24,230 nucleotides of DNA from Phallusia fumigata. Lineage: Eukaryota > Chordata > Ascidiacea > Phlebobranchia > Ascidiidae. The stretch covers positions 1 to 24,230 of the forward strand of contig QXVZ01033815.1 of NCBI GenBank assembly GCA_008931825.1. The letters are read 5' to 3'. Position numbers and translations under genes: made by a program. This document shows positions 10,301-19,300 of the stretch, piece after piece. Within the stretch, counting starts at the first letter, position 1, and each line of letters starts with the position of its first letter. A model generated the notes under the pieces. That model had not been told where the DNA came from. It made no database searches and saw only the letters and a list, made by a program, of their open reading frames with translations.

Positions 10301-13300
10301 ATGAAGTAGTGTATACACATATGGCAGAAAAACATTATGGAAATGGGCAAGCTCCTTCCTGGGAGATCGGAATTTTTTTGGCTGTTTGTGTAACAAGTGG
10401 ACACAAAAGTCGAAAATACATATTATGGTGGAACAACTGTGCCAGCTTCTATTGGATTATTATTTCTGTTACATATAGCAACTTAAGGGAATTGCCAAAA
10501 ACTAGCAAGAAATGTTTGTTAGCTTACCAGGAAATTTGCATTTTTCTCAGCCTTTAATATTTTAACTGGTAATAGAATTATATTTGAACAACTAATTTCA
10601 ACTTACCGGTTGATTTAGGTTTGAGACGGCAGCAAACAACGGTTGCATGTCTGTACCAGTCAAGTTACATTTATTTAAATACACTTGACATATGTTGTGA
10701 AGACAAGATGAGACATGATTGACACCAATCAACCCAATGTCGTTTCTGCCCAAACTAAACATGTTCATCTGTAAGGAAAGAAACAATTGTAAAACTTTTT
10801 CATTCAGTAACAAGTGTTAATAAAGCATTTTACAAACGAAAAAGCTTGCAGGAATTTGCTTCAAGTAAATGTCAATGTTTAATATGCATTTTTTGCTCAA
10901 ATTTTACTGCTGATAGTTGTATGAAATGTTTTGGAAATAGGTGTGTCTGCGAAATTCAATATTTGACACAAACCGATCCAAAAGTAAACTATTAGATCTA
11001 AAATAATCATATAAGATTTGTCTGGGCTAGTATCTATGTGCACATAGCAGAAAGTTCTTATAAGTGGTTTCCCAGATAATGGAGTGTTTTTAATGCTTAC
11101 TAACTAAGCAACCAACGCGGAGCTTAAGAGGCATTTTCTGCAACTGGTTAAACCATTATAAAAAAACAACACAAATGACAGGAAATATTACACTAACTTA
11201 TTGGCTTTTTTCGCTGGCGGATTTCAGAGCACATTTCATTGGTTAAACTTTGTGTGAAACCATTATAAAAAAAACAACACAAATGACAGGAAATATTACA
11301 CAACTTACTGGCTTTTTTCGCTGGCGGATTTCAGAGCACATTTGTTTAAGACCAACACCATTGACTGAACATTCATTTAACACTATTGAATTAAGGTTAT
11401 GAATACTTGGTGCTAAATCATCCAACGCCCTATGTGACATTACATTCTGGCTCAAATCCAACATTTCCATCTAGAGAACAATTGTTAAATTCAAATTAGT
11501 TGTATTTGTTCGGAACACATTAAACCAATGAAATCCGACAAATTTTTACTATGTCGCTGCAGACACAGTTCATAAACTAATATTTTGCTTTAACATTTTT
11601 GTGCAAAAGAATATTACTTCATTACGCCAAATCTACTGAAGATTGCACAAAGTAGACTAGATGTCTTTAAAAAAACATGTATACAAGAATTTTTGAAAAT
11701 GTATCAATCACATTTATTTTTTCTGTCAAACATGGAATAGAAAATCACACAATAAATGAAAAAATAAACTTACATTTGTATCACGTTTAATTACACCATT
11801 ACTTATTAAAGTAAAGTCATTATCCTGCAGGTTGCAGTCATCAAGACCCAAGACAGCAACTGCATCAATGATTTTTTCCAGGTACTTTCCAGCACCTTTT
11901 AGGTCATTATTTGCCAAATCTAGATAGGGCAACTATAACACAAAGTTTGTTGTAACAAAACAGCTTCACAATGTAACATTTTTCATGTACAATATTGTGT
12001 AATTGTAAATTTGGCATTTGTATTAACATTTTTATTAAAATTGCTTCACTAAAATGCATAATTTTTACTATTTTCCCAGTTAGTAAAAATATATCTGACA
12101 AAACATAACCACCCATCTTTTGTGTTTTACAAAATAAAAAAAGCACAATACATACATGGATTTTTTGATCTGTAATAGCATCACTCAAACTTTTGACATA
12201 ATTAATTGAAAAATTGCAATCCTTTATTGTCAGTTCAATTAGGTCAGAAAGCATTTCCAAAATTTGACAAAAAATCTTTGACAAATCTACATTTTTTATA
12301 TGCAACTTTGCAACCTGTCAACATTAAGAGGTGCAGTTTTGTAAATGCATAAACCTTGCTATTAATGCACTACACTGGTTCTCCACAAAAACTGTTAGAG
12401 AATTGTAAAGCCTAAAAACCTAATGTGTGCCTATGGCTATTAATTACCGTGTTGCCATCCTTCGAGGTGGTGCTTGTCATATTGCCATTGTAGCTACACT
12501 ACGGCCCCTTAGTCCTATCTCTACAATGGATATAAGTTCAGTATCTTTCCTATAGGTATTATTGTTAATGGGACTCGGCCAGTTTTAGACTTTGAAACGA
12601 AAATTTGAAGCTAGGAAAAGTATACATTTGTATGTGTTTTTTATGCAACAAATACGGTTTTACCTTACACGAAAAAAATGACTTTTCAGTTTACTCTATT
12701 TACTTTGTGTTTTGATTGTTGAACAGTGGTCAGTAGTGTAGGTAGTCCTGCTCCAATAAATGTGACTTCCTCAATCCAATCTCCAATATTGAGCGTAAGT
12801 GGTTTATCAGCAGACGTTATAACACGGCAGAAACAAATCACTTCATGTGGAAGAATTTCGTTTGATAGAAACAATTGACTCGGTAGGGAATTGGCGACAG
12901 ACTTGGATAAGTCGTCATCTTGGGCCTCATATGCCCAGCTGCATATGTTGAAAACAGTGGAATCCTTTTCTCTGTACGTAGCTTCAGTTGCAAGACCCCG
13001 TGATTTCTGACTGGTGTAGTATTCAGTTGGTGTGACAGGAAAATCACCAAGCAACTTGTTTAACATTCTGGGAAGAAAATCAATAAATTTTGATTTTAAA
13101 TGACTTTCTTTATCCTCGTAAGGACCAGAAAACAGAACTTTTAGTTTGGCCTGAGTTTGCTGTTGACAAAATCCAAACAAAAACCGGGTAACAACTTCCC
13201 AGTGACCTTCTTGCAGCAACTCTTCGATCATGGAGGATAATTCTTCTGTAGGTGCAAACACCATGAGATGAAGTGCCGCTAAAAACTCCTGCCATGTGGC

Positions 13301-16300
13301 ATGAATGAAGAAATAAGTTGAATTGCCATCCAAAATAAATAAACCGGGTTCTTGTGGACTTTTCGACTGAACACACAAAAATGGTTCAATAGACTTCAAA
13401 TTCAAGCCATTTTTAGCTAAATCATGTTTTTTGAACAGAAACTGATGATTTTTAACACCATTAAATGCAAGATTGGCCAAATTTTTGATGTTGGTTACAT
13501 TTGTTTTAAATTGGGGACACATTTGCCACTGACATAATTGTTCGACAAAAACATCAGTAATAGAGACTTGTTTCTCAAGTTGTTTGTTTGACTCTTGATT
13601 TCCAAGCATGTAATGCATAATCATCTTGCAAAACATTGGAATAAAGCACAAGGCAGATATGGTGGGTTGTGTTTCTAGCACTTTGTGCACAAGTTTTTGT
13701 TGCTCCTCTGTTTTACAGTTCTGTTTGCAGAGAAGAATCTGAGATTCCTGACTGAGACCTAAAACCTGTGCCATGAATGAAGGCTTGCATTCAGGCTGGA
13801 ATTTCTGGAATGCAACTGGTCGCGAAGCAATAAGCTTTTTAGCATTGGGTAGAAGGTGACAGTTTAGAAGGTTCATTAGTATGTCATAAGCACTTTCCTT
13901 TTCATCACACAGTTTCACTGCAGATGGGAATTCAGAAAACTGTCCCTTATGTTTGGCTTCATCGAGTCCATCAATGATGATTAATGTGTCTGAGGAATTC
14001 TCTATTTTCTTTAGTATTGACTTATCAGATTCCAGAATATGCTCATAGCCATAAACAGTAGATGCAAGGAGAAACTGAAGGACATTGTATTTTTTCTTGT
14101 TTCTGAAGTTAAGATCTCTGCTTGAAATGTAAAACACGAATGATTCTGGGTGTGACTTAATCCATTGTTTAAGAACTGACTTGCAAAATGTGGTTTTGCC
14201 GATTCCAGCCATTCCAGTAAGACCAACAACATTACGATGCAATTTGATGTCTGTTTCACGTGATGATTTTGCCCTCTCATCACATACAAGGGCTGCAACT
14301 TTGAATAAGTTATCAGCAGTTATATTGTTATTGTCAGATTGTTTTCTAAACGACCAGCTGCTGGCATTTCCAAACTTTTCTGGGTTTGCATTTTCTTGTT
14401 GTGTTATTTGTAAAGGGACAGGTTCTTGTAGGCCGAGTTTTGCTGTTACAGATGTTTTGCACGCATCTTTGAGTTTACGTATTTCCTTTTCTGAAACATT
14501 TTTTTAAACAACTGGTTAGCTTTAACTCCCTGTAGTTGGGATATTAAATACAAATTGTTTTGTAATGTAGCAATGTCATTAACCCTTCCCTGTGTTGTAG
14601 TGATGGAATAGTTAAAGACATATTTAAAATTTGAAATGTGTTACTCGAACACTAGCTTGTAGAAGAAATCAGACAAAATCAATAAAAAATCTGGTTTTGT
14701 AGACAATTAAGTGTATTTGTTCCTTGGGTAAACTGGAAATTAGGGGTGTTTGGTATGTTGTAATGTTTTTTTTAAAACATTTTTATTATTTAGCACCTTT
14801 AGGTATAGACTTAAAGTCAACATTTAGACATCTTTGCAGCAATTTTGAGAGAAAAGGAAACAAACAGCCAAAGAGCTCCTGAAGAAAACTGCATTTGTTT
14901 CTAATATAATTCCTTGAGTTAGCAGCATTTGGCTTAGTGTGCCTTTCCTTTTTGGCTTAGTGTGCCTTTCCTGCACCACATGTTGTCACTAACACTTTAC
15001 TTGGACAAAATTAGTTTGTAGTTTTTTCGGCCATTGTCAATATTCCAAACTTTACTTTCATTTTCATGTGCAACGTGCCACAATTTTGCCACAAACCATC
15101 ATTATCTTCAAACGGTAAAAAAGGTACAACCTTGTTCGGATAATTCCTCATCTTGGGATTCTGATGAGATTTCAGAATCCGATTTACCACTGCTTGAACC
15201 AGTATCTGTTGAACATCAAAAAATTTGACAAATTTTTCCTAACCAAACAAGAGCAAACCAGCATCAGACAAAAAACAGAAGAAAATAACATGTGTTCCCT
15301 CTTCAGGAGGGGATCCATAAATAAAACTAATGATGCCAGGTTTTCTCAGTTAGTATATGATGTGCAACTTGCGTGCAAGTACAACCATAAATTAATAAAA
15401 AAAACGTTTCACACATCCAAAAGGCACATTGTGTACTGAAGGATTGATATATTGCAACTCGAATTCACATTAACTATCAGCATAGCAGCACACAATGTCT
15501 GGGTGACAAGTTTGGCATTTTTGTCATAGATTGGAAACCCATGTGCCAGTAACTAGCATAGACAAATGAAAATACTTTGAATAAAACAAACAAAACCGCT
15601 GCCTGTTGTAATTGCTAAAAAAGGTTAGAAATATATGGAGATGTATCTCAATTGTCTTGCACAAAATAAGAAGGTGCCAAAAGCAGTATCTTAACTGGAG
15701 AGCTGCTGTTCTTTACATTGTCATTGGACATACACTATGAACCCTTTAAATGGTATTTTTCACAAATAGCATCACTTATTATATATAACATTGGATGTAT
15801 ATTTATTACCCGCATTACATTGGGTCTCTAATTTCTTTGGCATTTTATTACACGATTGATTTTGTGAGCATAAACATATGAGTTCCAACAAACAGGCAAT
15901 TGTTAATTGGTAATAGAGCATGGTCAAAAAAACGTTACCTTTTGGAATCCACCAAATAATTTCCAATATCATCTCAATTACAATCTCTATGTCAAAAGCA
16001 TGATTTCAACCCTATAGCCACACTTTATTCTTAACAGTTTGTTAAGTAAACTTTTTTGTTTTAGTCAGCGAAACACCTGCCTGGACACCCAGAGTAAGTT
16101 TATGTGTTGAGTAGTATCCAATTACTAAGTAGAGTGCTGGTTGGATCGTAAACTTGTCAATCAGTCCATTATTGTCAATTTGTGTTTGTGGCACAACAGT
16201 CAGCATTTAAACTAGTGATGTACCGAAGATTCGGTTTGCCAAATTTATTCAGCCGAATCAGTGCGACAAAGATTCGGTTACGGTCGAAAAATTTGTTGGT

Positions 16301-19300
16301 AGTTTGCCTACCCCCTTGAACTCCCGCTAGTTACGCCCTTGGGCATGATGGTAGTCAAATACCTTGAGATGAAGATCCACCTTTTGATTTAGGATTGTAA
16401 ATCTCAGGAGCAACAAGGTCAAGTTTTCTGAGGGCTTCTGCAATCTTTCTCAGTTTTGCTGAAAAAAAAGAGACTGTTATAAAACTTGTTGCGCCTAATG
16501 TTATTAGTGTGAAGTGTCATGGATTTAGGCCAGATTCTCAAATATAATGCAACATCACAAACTCCTTGCTTACTAAATACCCTTCAAAAGCAAAACTTTT
16601 CACTTAATTTAGAAATTGTTTAGTTATTTCACCCATTTTGCGGGTAACAGCCGAATCTACGAGGTCAAACAAACCCATTGATGAAAAACTGTTGTCAAAA
16701 ATACATCTTTTTTATTGTTACTCCCAAAAATGTTAAGAATACATGTCACTGAAATAGGGAACCTTTTAAACTAATATGAAATATCACAATACTTACTTAG
16801 ATTGTTTGCTCTCACCCAAGTTGACAACATTTGATATTGTCGCTCTGAAAAGTTGCCCTTGTGGTCACATTCAATTTGTGCCAATTGGCGGTCAGTCAGA
16901 TTAAATTTTAATCGAGCGATGTCATGTTTTAAAAAGTCATCATTTGCATAGTGACCCAAGAAATCATACAAAAACCAAGCGCGGTTTCGATCTGAAAATC
17001 AACAACAAATTTAAAATTTTATCCAATTATAATCAGATTAAAATCTTACAAAATCTATCTAAAATCTAAGCTTTCGATCCAAAATCAAAATCAAATTTAA
17101 AATTTTCTCCAATTACAACCAGATTAAAATCTAAACAATATGTTAAGTAACTTGTTAAGATTTTGGGGGCTTTAAATAGTGAAACCCAATATCCTTTTAT
17201 GCAAATGAGGGTGGGCTTTGAGACATGTACATTCACAACAGCAAGGACACATTCAAAAGATTGCAAGAAATAAAACAGTGCTGTTTCAAAACATGTTTTA
17301 AAACCCAATGCTCAATACTAATAACAGGCCTCCAAAACCAGGAAATTTTCTGATAAACAGCTAGTCTGTTTAAAATTTACCCTTCTTTTTGGCATAAAGT
17401 ACCCCTGCAAAAACTTTGCTTTTATCAAAAACCCAGATAAGTATACAATATGTGCATAGGCATCGATTCCCGGGGTGGAAGGTATGGCGCCACCCCATTG
17501 GAAATTCCTAGGGTGGCAGACATGTTAAAATTTCTATGCCACCCCAGAAATTTTCTGGATTTGTTATTATATTCTTGCTTTTCAAGCGTATGTTGCCTGC
17601 GCTGACATTAAGATTTTCTGACAGCTTGTTTTCATCACACCTGTGCGAGGTGAGCGACGTAAATTTATTTCGTTCGTTAAATGATGCAGGAGGAGGTTTC
17701 ATTTTGCTTGTCTTTTGTGCTATGTCCTGTGTCTTATGTGTCTATAGCAATAGTATTAGCACTAACAGACACTACGATCATTTGTCTGACAATTTACCAC
17801 TCCAAACGGAAAAAAAATGACAAAAAAAATTGACGCCTGTGAACATAGGCACCGAGTAAGCGGTGGTGAGGTGGCGCGGTCACCTTGGGGTTTTTAGCCA
17901 CGATGGCCGCCACCTTGCTTTTTTCCATCTGTTTGTAGCAATCTCACAAGTTTGCCAATATTTGCACAGAACAAGGACATAACAAGCTTATTCATAAGGT
18001 GTCAAAACTAAACACATACAAATAGTGAAAAGCTTTGGCATTTTACGTTATTTATGGCATCAAACTTGCGATTGTTTACTGGTGAATACTCAACCATTGT
18101 TACATAACAATACGGTTATACTGCAATAAAAAATGATCAGAAGCAATATTTGACGCAACGCTTGCCTTAAAATAGCAAAATGCTTTATCAAAATGTTTAT
18201 ATTTACAAGTGTTAAGCGTTAACTAAGCAGTATGCAAGAACAGCAATGTAGACATAGATTTTCGACTAAAAGTCGTAACGACCTCGTGGCTACATTCATC
18301 CGAAGTTTTCATGCATACGGTGAACCACAATGCATTTGTAACTTTGGAAAGTCTTGAAAGAAACATCTTAAGGGCCATGTGACAAAACATGTAAATACCT
18401 GTGACCCAGCAATAAACTGCGCTTTTGCTCCAACGTGTGACCGCATAAGTTTAGTTTGATCAGCGCAGTGCACCAGTTTGGTATGATTTGTACGTAATAA
18501 ATTTTTGTATGAACGAAGTGAATACCCAGCCAGGGAAGTGTTATAGTAACTGTCACATGTCACAATACCTTGTGACGTAAATCTGTCACCTTGCATTTTT
18601 GCAAAACTCGGCGCCTATGCCTATAAATATGTGGTAACAATTTGCCATGTCGATGAATGACCACTAAGGATTGGTATGACTTACTTCTTACAATACACTT
18701 TTTCACATGGTTGTCTGCTAAAACTTCATCAATTTTTTCATTTCTTTTTTGGTTGTTCACTTCATTTTGTACAAGTATTTCTATCCCCACATCAAATTCA
18801 TTGTTTTTCTCTATTGTGGTTTAAAAATAACATAAGTAAAGAGATATGGTTAAGACAGTGGTCACTTTGTGGCATTAAAAAAGACTGTTAAAAACAGCCT
18901 CTATTATTCATACAAGTAACACAGATTTTTTCATTACCCAGCCATAATGTTTGCTGGTAATTAAGTTAAACTTAACCAGGAGACCTACAAAGTCTGACAG
19001 GCCAAGGTTATTGCAAACTGAGATGATACATTTATGTTCAGACATTTAGCCAAAAAAAACTAGAGAGGTGGCGTACTCCATATTTTTATTCCACATACAC
19101 TACCACCCCAAATTGATGTTTTCCACATGCACCATTTCCTTCATTATGTTGGATATATATTCAATGTCTGCATAGCATTGGGTCCCAAATTCCCTTGGCA
19201 TTTTAAAACATGATTGTTTCTGCTAGCATAAACATATGGGTCCCCACACACATTAAGTTTCTGCATAGTAGCAATGTTTTAGGATGTGATCAGTTTAAAA

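Noticed and set aside
13110..13376. 88-codon minus-strand frame within the NACHT exon
   Set aside because: It is an out-of-frame shadow of the NACHT/HD2 coding sequence.
18309..18596. 95-codon minus-strand open frame in NLR intron 2
   Set aside because: It has plausible-looking peptide but no domain, repeated GTGACATGTGAC words and no convincing phase-compatible splice pair.
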